A stretch of DNA of 64,000 nucleotides from NCBI RefSeq assembly GCF_014836445.1, contig NZ_JACSQV010000010.1, forward strand, positions 106,280-170,279, written 5' to 3'. Below the pieces are notes generated by a model. That model did not search any database, was not told the origin of the DNA, and worked only from the letters and a program-made list of their open reading frames with translations. Position 1 is the stretch's first letter; each line of letters starts with the position of its first letter. Positions 7,853-16,600 of the stretch are shown here, piece after piece. The DNA comes from Cellulomonas avistercoris. GTDB lineage: Bacteria > Actinomycetota > Actinomycetes > Actinomycetales > Cellulomonadaceae. A program made the translations under genes and the position numbers.

Positions 7853-9100
7853 GTGGCGGTCGTGACGCAGCACGCGACGCCCGCCGACGCGAGCGTCGGC
7901 CGGGGGTCCGACCGACGCTACGTGTGGGCCGTGGCAGGGGTCTTCACGGGTCTGGTGGTCGCGCTCTCGATGGTCGTCGCGCTCGCGACGCGCGCGCAGC
8001 GGCGCACCGACCCCGAGCTGGCCGGACCGGCGTGGCTCGACGGCTGGTTCCAGTACGACAGCGCCTGGTACCTGGGGATCGCGCGCAACGGCTACTTCTA
8101 CAGCCCCGGCCAGCAGTCGCCCGTCGCCTTCTTCCCCGCCTACCCGATGAGCGTGCGCGGGCTGACGGAGGTGCTGGGCGACGAGCAGGTCGCAGGCCAG
8201 CTGCTCACGGTGCTGTGCGGCCTGGCCGCCGTCGTCCTGTTCGCCCTGTGGGTGCGGCGCCGGCTCCCCCGGCGCTCCGCCTTCATGGCCGTCGCGGCCG
8301 TGCTGCTGTACCCGTACGCGTTCTTCCTCTACGGCCCGATGTACGCCGATGCGCTGTTCATGCTCAGCGCCGTCGCGGCGTTCGTGCTGCTGGAGCGGCG
8401 CTGGTACCTCGCGGCGGGGATCGCCGGTGCCGTCGCGACCGCGGGGCGGCCGGTCGGGGTCGCCGTGGCCGTGGGGCTCGTCGTGCGGACGCTCGAGATG
8501 CTCGCGGAGGACCGTCGGGCCCGCCGCGACGCCGCGGAGACGGACGACGCGCCACGTCCCGGCTGGCGCGACGTGGTCGCCGCCGTGCGGGACGTGCGCC
8601 CGCGGCACCTCGGCGTGCTCGCGTCGGGCCTCGGGCTCGCCGGGTGGTGCGTGTGGCTGTGGGTCGAGTTCGGGCACCCGCTCGCGTTCGTCGAGGTCGA
8701 GTCCGCACCGGGCTGGAACCAGGGCGTCGGGCCGCGCACGTGGTTCAAGGTCATCTTCCTCGGAACCCTCCTCAAGGGGCCGTACGACATCGCGCTGCTG
8801 CTGACGCTGCAGGCGGTCGCGTGCCTGTGCGCCGTGCTGCTGCTGCGACGCGTCCAGCGGCTGTTCGGCTGGGGGTACGCCGCGTTCGCGGCGGTCGTCC
8901 TGCTCATCCCGATCGTCGGGACCAAGGACTTCATGGGCACCGGGCGCTACGTGCTGGTGGCGTTCCCCGTGATGGCCGCTGCGGGCGAGTTCCTGGCGAC
9001 CCGCCACCAGCGGTGGGTCGCGCCCGTCGTCCTCACGGTGTGCGCGGTCCTGCTCACGTCGCTCACGTTCCTGTTCGGCAGAGGGGTGGCAGTGTCATGA
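7853..9100 (+). CDS. GT-C glycosyltransferase, PIG-V/ArnT-like membrane protein
   Basis: This protein of about 415 residues has roughly ten membrane segments and the luminal block WFQYDSAWYLGIARNGY, typical of PIG-V-like and other GT-C enzymes (aspartate in the first outer loop). Such enzymes use polyprenyl-phosphate sugars to glycosylate targets outside the membrane. I chose GTG at 7853, after a purine-rich stretch (7836-7847); GTG 7862 is an alternative, and the frame also opens at 7742. The stop overlaps the following GT2 start (ATGA). That GT2 probably makes the lipid-linked donor. The acceptor is unknown. Confidence 0.78.
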   Translation: MAVVTQHATPADASVGRGSDRRYVWAVAGVFTGLVVALSMVVALATRAQRRTDPELAGPAWLDGWFQYDSAWYLGIARNGYFYSPGQQSPVAFFPAYPMSVRGLTEVLGDEQVAGQLLTVLCGLAAVVLFALWVRRRLPRRSAFMAVAAVLLYPYAFFLYGPMYADALFMLSAVAAFVLLERRWYLAAGIAGAVATAGRPVGVAVAVGLVVRTLEMLAEDRRARRDAAETDDAPRPGWRDVVAAVRDVRPRHLGVLASGLGLAGWCVWLWVEFGHPLAFVEVESAPGWNQGVGPRTWFKVIFLGTLLKGPYDIALLLTLQAVACLCAVLLLRRVQRLFGWGYAAFAAVVLLIPIVGTKDFMGTGRYVLVAFPVMAAAGEFLATRHQRWVAPVVLTVCAVLLTSLTFLFGRGVAVS

Positions 9101-9858
9101 CGTCCACACGTGGGCCCGGTCCGGTGGGGCGCATCTCCGTCTTCTTCCCGATGTGGAACGAGGAGGAGTACATCGAGCGGGCCGTGGCCGCCGCGTCGGT
9201 GACGTGCCGCGAGCTGCTCGCGTCCGGCGACGTGCTCGACTACGAGATCATCGTGGTCGACGACGCGTCGACGGACCGCACGCCCGAGCTCGCCGCGGCC
9301 CTCGCGGAGGAGGACGAGCACGTGCGCGTCGTGCGCCACCCGGTCAACCGCAAGCTCGGCGGGTCGATGCGCTCGGGCTTCGAGGCCGCCAAGGGCGACG
9401 TCGTGCTCTACACCGACGCCGACCTGCCGTTCGAGATGCGCGAGCTGGTGCGCGCGCTGCGGGTGCTGCAGACGTACGAGGTCGACATCGTCAGCGCGTA
9501 CCGCCTGGACCGCACGGGCGAGGGCCCGCGGCGGGCCGTCTACTCCTTCCTCTACAACGGGCTGGTGCGCGCGATGTTCGGCACCCGGGTGCGCGACGTG
9601 AACTTCGCGTTCAAGCTCGTGCGGCGCGAGGTGCTCGACCACGTCGCGCTGCGCAGCGAGGGCTCGTTCATCGACGCCGAGCTGCTGGTGCGGGCGCAGA
9701 AGGCCGGGTTCGAGGTCCTGCAGATCGGCGTCGACTACTTCCCGCGCACGCGGGGCGTGTCCACGCTGTCGTCCCTCGGGGTGATCCGCACGATGCTCGG
9801 GGAGATGTGGGGCCTGCGGCGCGAGCTGCGGTCGCTGCCGGCGCGGCCCACCACGTGA
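9097..9858 (+). CDS. GT2 glycosyltransferase, polyprenyl-phosphate sugar synthase type
   Basis: This 253-residue family 2 glycosyltransferase has the N-terminal FPMWNEEEYIERAV, the nucleotide-binding EIIVVDDASTD (50-60) and the metal-binding DAD at 107-109 in LYTDADLPF. It lacks the C-terminal membrane pair of GtrB/ArnC, so it resembles dolichyl-phosphate-mannose synthase-like soluble forms that charge polyprenyl phosphate. It overlaps its neighbours on both sides (ATGA upstream, GTGA downstream), which means strong translational coupling. The inferred job is to make the lipid-linked sugar that the downstream deacetylase trims and the GT-C enzyme transfers. Confidence 0.85.
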   Translation: MTSTRGPGPVGRISVFFPMWNEEEYIERAVAAASVTCRELLASGDVLDYEIIVVDDASTDRTPELAAALAEEDEHVRVVRHPVNRKLGGSMRSGFEAAKGDVVLYTDADLPFEMRELVRALRVLQTYEVDIVSAYRLDRTGEGPRRAVYSFLYNGLVRAMFGTRVRDVNFAFKLVRREVLDHVALRSEGSFIDAELLVRAQKAGFEVLQIGVDYFPRTRGVSTLSSLGVIRTMLGEMWGLRRELRSLPARPTT

Positions 9859-10718
9859 CGCGCCTGCTCGTCGTCACGGCCGACGACCTCGGCCTCACTC
9901 CCGGCGTCAACGAGGCGGTGCGACGCGCCCACGTCGACGGGGTCGTCACCGCGACGTCGCTGCTCGCGGTCGGTACCGCGTTCGACGACGCCGTGCGCGT
10001 GCTGCGGGACCACCCGGCGCTCGAGCTGGGCGCGCACCTCGCGCTCGTCGGCGAGGACCCGCCGCTGCTGTCGGCGCGCGAGGTCCCCACGCTCGTCGAC
10101 CGCGACGGGCGGTTCCCGCTGAGCTACCGCACGGTCGTGGCGCGCGGCGCGGCGGGACGCATCGACCCCGACGACGTGCGCCGCGAGCTGGGCGCGCAGC
10201 TCGAGCGCGTCCAGGGCGCCGGCCTGCCCGTGACGCACCTCGACACCCACCAGCACACGCACCTGTGGCCCGTCGTCGGGCGCGTCGTCACCGAGCTCGC
10301 GCTGGCCGCGGGCATCGGTGCCGTGCGCCTGCCGCGCAGCCGCGCGCTCGGTGCGGCGGGGGCCGGCGTCGGCGTGCTGGGCGTCGGGCTGCGCCGCCGG
10401 CTGGCGCGCGCGGGCCTGACGACGACCGACGACTACGCGGGCCTCGACGAGGCGGGTGCGATGGACGAGGACCGGCTGGTCGCGACGCTCAGGTCCGCCG
10501 CCGCGCGCGGCGCCCGCACGCTCGAGGTCAACACCCACCCCGGCGTCGCGGACGACCCCCAGGCCGGGCGGTTCGCGTGGGGCTACCGGTGGGCGGACGA
10601 GCTCGCCGCGCTGACGTCGCCGCGCACCCGCGCGCAGGTCGACGCGTGCGGCTACCGGCTGACAGGCTTCGCCGCGCTGGGCGCGAGCGACACGCACCAC
10701 CCGGAGGGACGCGCATGA
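9855..10718 (+). CDS. ChbG/YdjC-type carbohydrate deacetylase
   Basis: This 287-residue member of the ChbG/HpnK/YdjC family comprises TIM-barrel-like metal-dependent amide hydrolases that deacetylate N-acetyl sugars. It shows LLVVTADDLGLTPGVNEAV with the metal/catalytic D10-D11 near the N-terminus, LGAHLAL with a metal-ligand histidine, and the HLDTHQHTHLWP histidine cluster in the middle. It starts at GTG 9855 inside the GT2 stop and ends inside the methyltransferase start. Between a lipid-sugar synthase and a GT-C transferase, the likely substrate is an N-acetylhexosamine on a lipid carrier. That assignment is inference from context. Confidence 0.85.
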   Translation: MTRLLVVTADDLGLTPGVNEAVRRAHVDGVVTATSLLAVGTAFDDAVRVLRDHPALELGAHLALVGEDPPLLSAREVPTLVDRDGRFPLSYRTVVARGAAGRIDPDDVRRELGAQLERVQGAGLPVTHLDTHQHTHLWPVVGRVVTELALAAGIGAVRLPRSRALGAAGAGVGVLGVGLRRRLARAGLTTTDDYAGLDEAGAMDEDRLVATLRSAAARGARTLEVNTHPGVADDPQAGRFAWGYRWADELAALTSPRTRAQVDACGYRLTGFAALGASDTHHPEGRA

Positions 10719-11386
10719 CCGGACGACGGCCCGACGCCGCGGGGCGCGCAGCGCTCGACCTTTACCGCGACGCCCCGTGGCAGGAGCGCGCGCACGTGCA
10801 CGTGCGCTGGTGGAGCGCACCGTTCCGCCGCCTCGTGCGTCTGCTGCCCGACGACGGCCGCGTGCTGGAGATCGGCTGCGGGCACGGCCTGTTCAGCGCC
10901 TACGCCGCGCTGGACCGCCCGGGCCGGCACGTCGTGGGCGTCGACATCGACGCCGGCAAGATCACCGCCGCCGCGGGGGCCGCCGCGCGCGTGCCCAACC
11001 TCGAGCTCGCCGTGGCCCCCGACGGCGCCGTGCCCCCGGGGCCGTGGGCCACCGTGGTCGTCGTCGACGTGCTGTACCTGCTGCCCGCCGACGCGCAGCG
11101 CCGCCTGCTCGCGGCGGCCGCGGCCCAGGTCTCGGCGGGCGGGCGGCTCGTCGTCAAGGAGATGGGCGCCTCCCCCGCGTGGAAGGTCCGCTGGAACCGC
11201 TGGCAGGAGACCCTGTCGGTGCGCGTGCTGCGCCTCACCGAGGGCTCGACGACGTTCACGTTCGTCCCGCCCGACGTCATGGCCGGCTGGCTGCGCGACG
11301 CGGGGCTGACGGTGACGGCCACGCGCCTGGACGCGTGGCGCGTGCACCCGCACCACGTGCTCGTCGGGGAGCGGACGCCCGGCTGA
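10715..11386 (+). CDS. Class I SAM-dependent methyltransferase
   Basis: This 223-residue Rossmann methyltransferase carries motif I VLEIGCGHGLFSAY at about residues 49-62, an acidic motif II end VVGVDIDAGK, and a motif IV-like WATVVVVDVLYLL. It is the last gene of the four-gene overlapping operon. It may methylate the sugar or lipid product of the pathway, or a quinone-like small molecule; nothing in the sequence fixes the acceptor. The start is ATG 10715 inside the previous stop. Only 25 bases separate its stop from that of the convergent NAD(P)-binding protein. Confidence 0.82.
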   Translation: MTGRRPDAAGRAALDLYRDAPWQERAHVHVRWWSAPFRRLVRLLPDDGRVLEIGCGHGLFSAYAALDRPGRHVVGVDIDAGKITAAAGAAARVPNLELAVAPDGAVPPGPWATVVVVDVLYLLPADAQRRLLAAAAAQVSAGGRLVVKEMGASPAWKVRWNRWQETLSVRVLRLTEGSTTFTFVPPDVMAGWLRDAGLTVTATRLDAWRVHPHHVLVGERTPG

Positions 11387-11411
11387 GGACGGCGCGCCCG
11401 TCGTCGCCCGC

Positions 11412-12071
11412 TCAGGCGCCGACGGCCGCCGCCAGCGCGTCGGCTACCGGGGTGTCTCCCCCGACCAGCTCCCACTGGTGACCCACCGTCGCGTCGTCGA
11501 GGAGCACGGCGGCGATCACCGCGGCGACGTCGGCGCGCGGGATCTCGCCGCGCTCGACGTGCTCGCCGAGCGTGACGCGTCCCGTGCCCTCGGCGTCGGT
11601 CAGGCCGCCCGGCCGCAGGATCGTCCAGCGCAGGTCGGTCTCCCGCAGCGCGTCGTCCGCGTCGCGCTTGGCGACGACGTACGCCGCCCACACGGCGGCC
11701 ATGTCGTCCGTGATCGGCTCGTCGACCCCGATCGCGGACACCTGGACGAAGCGTCGGACACCCGCCCGGCGGGCGCCCTCCTGCGACTTGAGCGAGCCCT
11801 CGAGGTCGACGCTGCGCTTGCGCCCGGCGTTGCCGTCCGGGCCGGCGCCGGCCGCGAACACCACGGCGTCGGCGCCGGCCATGACGGCCGCGAAGTCGTC
11901 GGCGTCGGACGCCTCGATGTCCAGCAGCGCAGGCTGCGCGCCCAGCGCCGCGAGCTCGTCGGCGTGCTCCTGGCGACGGACCAGCGGCACCACCTCGTCA
12001 CCCCGCGCGACCAGCAGCGGCGCGAGCAGCCGCGCGACCTTGCCGTGGCCGCCGACGACGACGACCCGCAT
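11412..12071 (-). CDS. NAD(P)-binding atypical SDR, YwnB/YhfK-like
   Basis: This 219-residue protein has an N-terminal Rossmann motif MRVVVVGGHGKVARLLAP, FVQVSAIGVDEP in place of the classical catalytic serine region, and WTILRPGGLTD. This is the pattern of NmrA/SDR_a5-like NAD(P)H-binding proteins (B. subtilis YhfK/YwnB type), whose chemistry is mostly unknown and may be regulatory or oxidoreductase. The ATG at 12071 overlaps the stop of the upstream SDR gene (TGATG), so the two are one transcription unit. The adjacent SDR suggests a shared stress or detoxification role, which is inference. Confidence 0.82.
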   Translation of the reverse strand: MRVVVVGGHGKVARLLAPLLVARGDEVVPLVRRQEHADELAALGAQPALLDIEASDADDFAAVMAGADAVVFAAGAGPDGNAGRKRSVDLEGSLKSQEGARRAGVRRFVQVSAIGVDEPITDDMAAVWAAYVVAKRDADDALRETDLRWTILRPGGLTDAEGTGRVTLGEHVERGEIPRADVAAVIAAVLLDDATVGHQWELVGGDTPVADALAAAVGA

Positions 12072-12961
12072 CAGGACCGCCCACCGGTGACGAGGATGCG
12101 GTCACCGGTGACGTACGAGGACTCCTGCGACGCGAGGAAGACGTAGGCCGGCGCGAGCTCGGCCGGCTGCCCCGCGCGGCCCAGCGGCGTGTCCGCACCG
12201 AAGTCGTCGACCTTCTCGGGGTCCATGGTCGCGGGGATCAGCGGGGTCCAGATGGGCCCGGGGCACACCGCGTTGACGCGGATCCCGTCCTCCGCGAGCT
12301 GCTGCGCGAGACCCTTGGTGAAGTTGTAGATCGCGGCCTTGGTCGAGGCGTAGTCGAGCAGCGGGGGGCTGGGGTCGAACGCCTGGATCGAGGACGTGTT
12401 GATGATCGCCGCGCCGCTGGTCAGGTGCGGCAGCGCCGCCTGCGTGATCCAGAACATCGCGTACACGTTGGTCTTCAGGACGCGGTCGAGCTGCTCGGTC
12501 GTGATGTCGAGCAGGCCACCCGTCTGGGCCATCTGGTAGGCGGCGTTGTTGACGAGGACGTCGAGCCCGCCGAACGCCTCCACCACGCGGCCGGGCAGCG
12601 AGCGCGCGTGCTCCTCGTCCCGGATGTCGCCGGGCAGCAGGAGGCCGCGGCGGCCCGCCTTCTCGATCCACGACAGCGTGACGCGCGCGTCGTCCTCCTC
12701 CTCCGGAAGGTAGGAGATGGCGACGTCGGCCCCCTCGCGCGCGAACGCGATGGCCACGGCACGCCCGATCCCGGAGTCGCCGCCCGTGATGAGCGCGCGC
12801 CGGCCCTCGAGGCGCCCGGAGCCGCGGTACGACTCCTCGCCGTGGTCGGGCTCCTGCTGCATGTCGTCGGTCAGCCCGGGGTGCGGGATCTGCTCGGCGC
12901 CGTGGGTGCCGGGGTCGGGCTGCTGCGTCGTCGGGTCCTGGGGTGTCGTCTGGTCGGCCAT
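12071..12961 (-). CDS. SDR oxidoreductase, YghA/GsiB-like
   Basis: This 296-residue classical short-chain dehydrogenase has a polar N-terminal extension of about 50 residues rich in Gln, Pro and Thr. The core shows TGGDSGIGRAVA (cofactor glycine motif), LVNNAAYQM, the catalytic serine in INTSSIQAF, YASTKAA (Tyr and Lys) and NAVCPGPIWTPL. The extension and core match the YghA/general stress protein 39 group of NADPH-dependent aldehyde reductases. The start is ATG 12961. It is coupled to the downstream NAD(P)-binding gene. Confidence 0.88.
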   Translation of the reverse strand: MADQTTPQDPTTQQPDPGTHGAEQIPHPGLTDDMQQEPDHGEESYRGSGRLEGRRALITGGDSGIGRAVAIAFAREGADVAISYLPEEEDDARVTLSWIEKAGRRGLLLPGDIRDEEHARSLPGRVVEAFGGLDVLVNNAAYQMAQTGGLLDITTEQLDRVLKTNVYAMFWITQAALPHLTSGAAIINTSSIQAFDPSPPLLDYASTKAAIYNFTKGLAQQLAEDGIRVNAVCPGPIWTPLIPATMDPEKVDDFGADTPLGRAGQPAELAPAYVFLASQESSYVTGDRILVTGGRS

Positions 12962-13049
12962 CGCTCCATGGTGAAGGGGTGACGGCGGACCGGCATCCCG
13001 AGACGCCCGCCCGGCGCGGCGCGGCGGACGGGCCCCTCGGGGGCGCGGC

Positions 13050-13466
13050 TCAGTCCTGCGCGGGCGCCTCGGAGATCTCCGCGAGCGCCGAGGTGGGGTC
13101 GAGCTCCGCGGCGAGGTCGCCGATCGTGAGCACGCCGACGGCCTGGCCGCCCTCGACGACGGGGACCCGCCGGACGGCCCGCTCGCGCATGATCCGGACG
13201 ACGTCGGCGACGTCGTCGTCGGGCCCGACCGTCACGATCTCCTCGGTGGCCAGCTGGCCGACCGGCGCGTCCAGGCCGATGCCCTCGGCCAGGCCGCGGA
13301 CCACGAGGTCGCGGTCGGTGACGATGCCGACGACCGTGCCGTCCTCGGCGACGACGAGCGAGCCGATGTCCTGCGTGGCCATCGTCTGCGCGACGGCGCG
13401 CAGCGTGTCGGTGACCTCGACGACCGTGGGGTGGGGCGTCATGAGCTCGGAGACCGTGCGGGGCAT
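13050..13466 (-). CDS. Two-CBS-domain protein
   Basis: This 138-residue protein consists of two tandem CBS domains. The first begins at VSELMTPHPTVVEV and contains GSLVVAEDGTVVGIVTDRDL; the second contains RRVPVVEGGQAVGVLTIGDL. Such stand-alone pairs bind adenine nucleotides and are often stress-linked (like the mycobacterial hypoxic response protein 1 group). The start is ATG 13466 behind GAGGAGGAC. A very long frame reads on past the start through the opposite strand of the helicase gene, but that part is a shadow. The gene is divergent from the nuclease/helicase gene. Confidence 0.9.
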   Translation of the reverse strand: MPRTVSELMTPHPTVVEVTDTLRAVAQTMATQDIGSLVVAEDGTVVGIVTDRDLVVRGLAEGIGLDAPVGQLATEEIVTVGPDDDVADVVRIMRERAVRRVPVVEGGQAVGVLTIGDLAAELDPTSALAEISEAPAQD

Positions 13467-13604
13467 GGGTGTCCTCCTCGTGCTGCGACCTGCGGGCGGG
13501 GTGCGCCCGCGGGCGGCGGGGGCGCCGCCCGGCGTCCACGGTCCGTCACGACGGGCCGGGGCGCATCTCGGGAGCATGTCGGTGGGCACCCGTAGCCTGC
13601 CGGT

Positions 13605-16600
13605 GTGATCCTGCTCGACGACGGCACCCTGACGTACTCCGCGAGCGACCTGACGGCCGCGGCGCAGTGCGAGCACGCGGTGCTGCGCGCGCTCGACGCA
13701 CGCCTCGGCCGGGGCCCGCAGGTGCAGCCCGACGCCGACGTGGTGCTGGCCCGCGTGTCGCACCTGGGCGACGAGCACGAGCAGCGCGTGCTGCGCGGGA
13801 TGGTCGCGCGGTACGGCGTGTGGCGGCCCGGCGGGCGCGGCGGTCTCGCGCAGGTGCCCGCGACGCGCGACCCGGGCTCGCGCGCGCACCTCGAGGCCGC
13901 GCACGCCGCGACCCTGGACCGGCTCGCGTCCGCGGACGTCGTGCACCAGGCCGCCTTCTTCGACGGGCGCTTCGTCGGACGGGCCGACTTCGTGGTCCGC
14001 GAGGAGGACGGCGCGTGGTCGGTGCGGGACGCCAAGCTGGCACGCAACGCCCAGCCGACGGCGCTGCTGCAGGTCGCGGCGTACGCCGACCAGCTCGTGC
14101 GGGCCGGCCTGCCCGTGGCGCGCCACGTCGAGCTGGTCCTGGGTGACGGCGCGGTCACGCGGCACGCGGTCGCCGACCTCGTGCCCGTCTACCGCGAGCG
14201 GCGCGTCCGGCTGCAGGAGATGCTCGACACGCACCGCGCGCAGGACGGGCCCGTCGCCTGGGGCGACGACCGGTGGGCGGCGTGCGGCCGGTGCTCGTCG
14301 TGCACGGCCGAGCTCGAGGCGCGGCGCGACGTCACGCTCGTGGCGGGCGTGTACGAGCGGCAGCGGACGGCGCTCGTCGCGGCGGGGATCACGACGATCG
14401 ACGCGCTCGCGGCCGCACCCGACGACCTCGAGGTCGAGGGGCTGAGCCCCGCGGTCGTCGAGAAGGCCCGGCTGCAGGCCCGCCTGCAGGTCGAGCAGGA
14501 GGCACGCAACCCCGACCCCGCGCACCCGGGCGACGTCCCGTGGGCCGTGACCCACCCCGAGCGGATCGCGGAGCTGCTGCCGCCGGCCGACCCCGGGGAC
14601 ATCTTCTTCGACTTCGAGGGCGACCCCCTCTGGTACGACGCCGCGCTGGCGGGCGAGCCGGACGCGTGGGGCCTGGAGTACCTGTTCGGGGTCGTCGAGA
14701 ACCCGCCGGAGCCGGACGTCGAGGCGCCGTTCGTCGCGTTCTGGGCGCACGACCGCGCGGCCGAGCGGGTCGCGCTGCGCGAGTTCCTCGCCTACCTCGC
14801 CGCGCGCCGCGAGCAGTTCCCCGGCATGCACGTCTACCACTACGCGGCCTACGAGAAGTCGACGCTGCGACGGCTCGCCGGGCGCCACGGCGAGGGTGAG
14901 GCGCAGGTCGACGCGCTGCTGCGCGAGGGCCTGCTGGTCGACCTGTACGCCGCGGTGAAGGCCGGCGTGCGCACCGGGCAGCGGTCGTACTCGCTCAAGA
15001 AGCTCGAGCCGCTCTACATGGCGACGGGCCGCGGCGACGGCGTGACGAACGCGGCGGACTCGATCGTCGAGTACGCGGAGGCGGTCGCGGCGCGCGACGC
15101 GGGACGCCTCGACGACTGGAACGAGCGCATCAAGGCCATCGAGGTCTACAACCACTACGACTGCGACTCGACGCTCGGCCTGCGCGACTGGCTGCTCGCG
15201 CGCCTCGCCGAGGCCGGGGTCGCGCCGTCGCGCGCCGTCGTTCTCGACCCCGAGGCGGCGGCCCGGGCGGCCGAGCTCGGTGCGCCCGACCCGCTCGAGG
15301 ACGACCTGCTCGCGATCGCGGGGCCCGGCCCGGGCGAGGGCGTCGTGCGCACCCCCGCGCGGCAGGCGGTCGCGCTGGTCGGTGCGGCCCTGCGCTACCA
15401 CCAGCGCGAGGACAAGCCCTACTGGTGGGGCCACTTCGACCGGCTCTCGGCGCACCCGTCGGACTGGACCGAGAGGCGCAACGTCCTGCTGGTCGACCGC
15501 CCGGGGTCCGTCGAGGTCGTGACGGACTGGCACCTGCCGCCGGGCAAGAAGGTCGAGCGGCGCGTGCTGCGCATGACGGGGCGCCTCGAGCCCGGCAGCG
15601 ACCTGCGCGCGGGTGCGCAGGCCGTCGGGCTGTACGAGCCGCCGCTGCCGGAGTGCGTCAAGACGTCGGTGGACGGGCCGCGCGGCTGGTGCGAGCGCAT
15701 GACGGTCCTCGACGTCGCCGCCGAGGTGGACGGGCCGCGGCCCCATGACGTGCTGCTCGTCGAGGAGACGCGACCGCGCGGCTCGGACGCCTTCGCGGAG
15801 CTGCCGATGGCGCTCGCACCCGCCGGGCCGCTCGCCACCGGGCCGCTGCGCGACGCGATCCGCGGGCTCGCGCAGCGGGTGCTCGACGCCGCGACGTCCC
15901 TCGACGCGGGGACGGGTGACGTCCGGCTGCCGCGCGCCGCGGTCCTCGACCTCGCGCGCCGCACCCCGCCGCGCACCCGGTCCGGCCGGCCGCTGCCGCC
16001 GGCCGACGGCGACCTGGTCGACGTCCTCACGCGTGCGGTGCTCGACCTCGACGACTCCTACCTCGCCGTCCAGGGGCCGCCCGGGACGGGCAAGACGTTC
16101 ACGGGTGCCCGCGTGATCGCCGCGCTCGTGGCCCGCGGGTGGCGCGTCGGCGTCGTCGCGCAGTCGCACGCCGTGGTCGAGAACATGCTGCGCGGGGTCG
16201 CCGCGGCGGGTGTCGCCCCGGAGGCGATCGCCAAGAAGGCGCCCGGTGCGTCGGACGGCAGGGTCGCGGACCCGGCCGCGCCGTGGACGTGGGTGCCCGA
16301 CGCGGGGTTCGGTGCCTTCTGGGCCGCGCGTCCCGGTGGCGCGCCCGGTACCGGCGCCGTGCTGGGCGGCACGGCGTGGGACCTCGTCAGCACCAAGCGC
16401 CGCCCGGCCGAGCCCCTCGACCTGCTCGTGGTCGACGAGGCCGGGCAGTTCGCGCTCGCCAACACGTTCGCGGTCGCCGGCGCGGCCCGCAACCTGCTGC
16501 TGCTGGGCGACCCGCAGCAGCTGCCGCAGGTCAGCCAGGGCACGCACCCCGAGCCGGTCGACCGCAGCGCGCTCGGCTGGCTCACCGACGGGCACGACAC

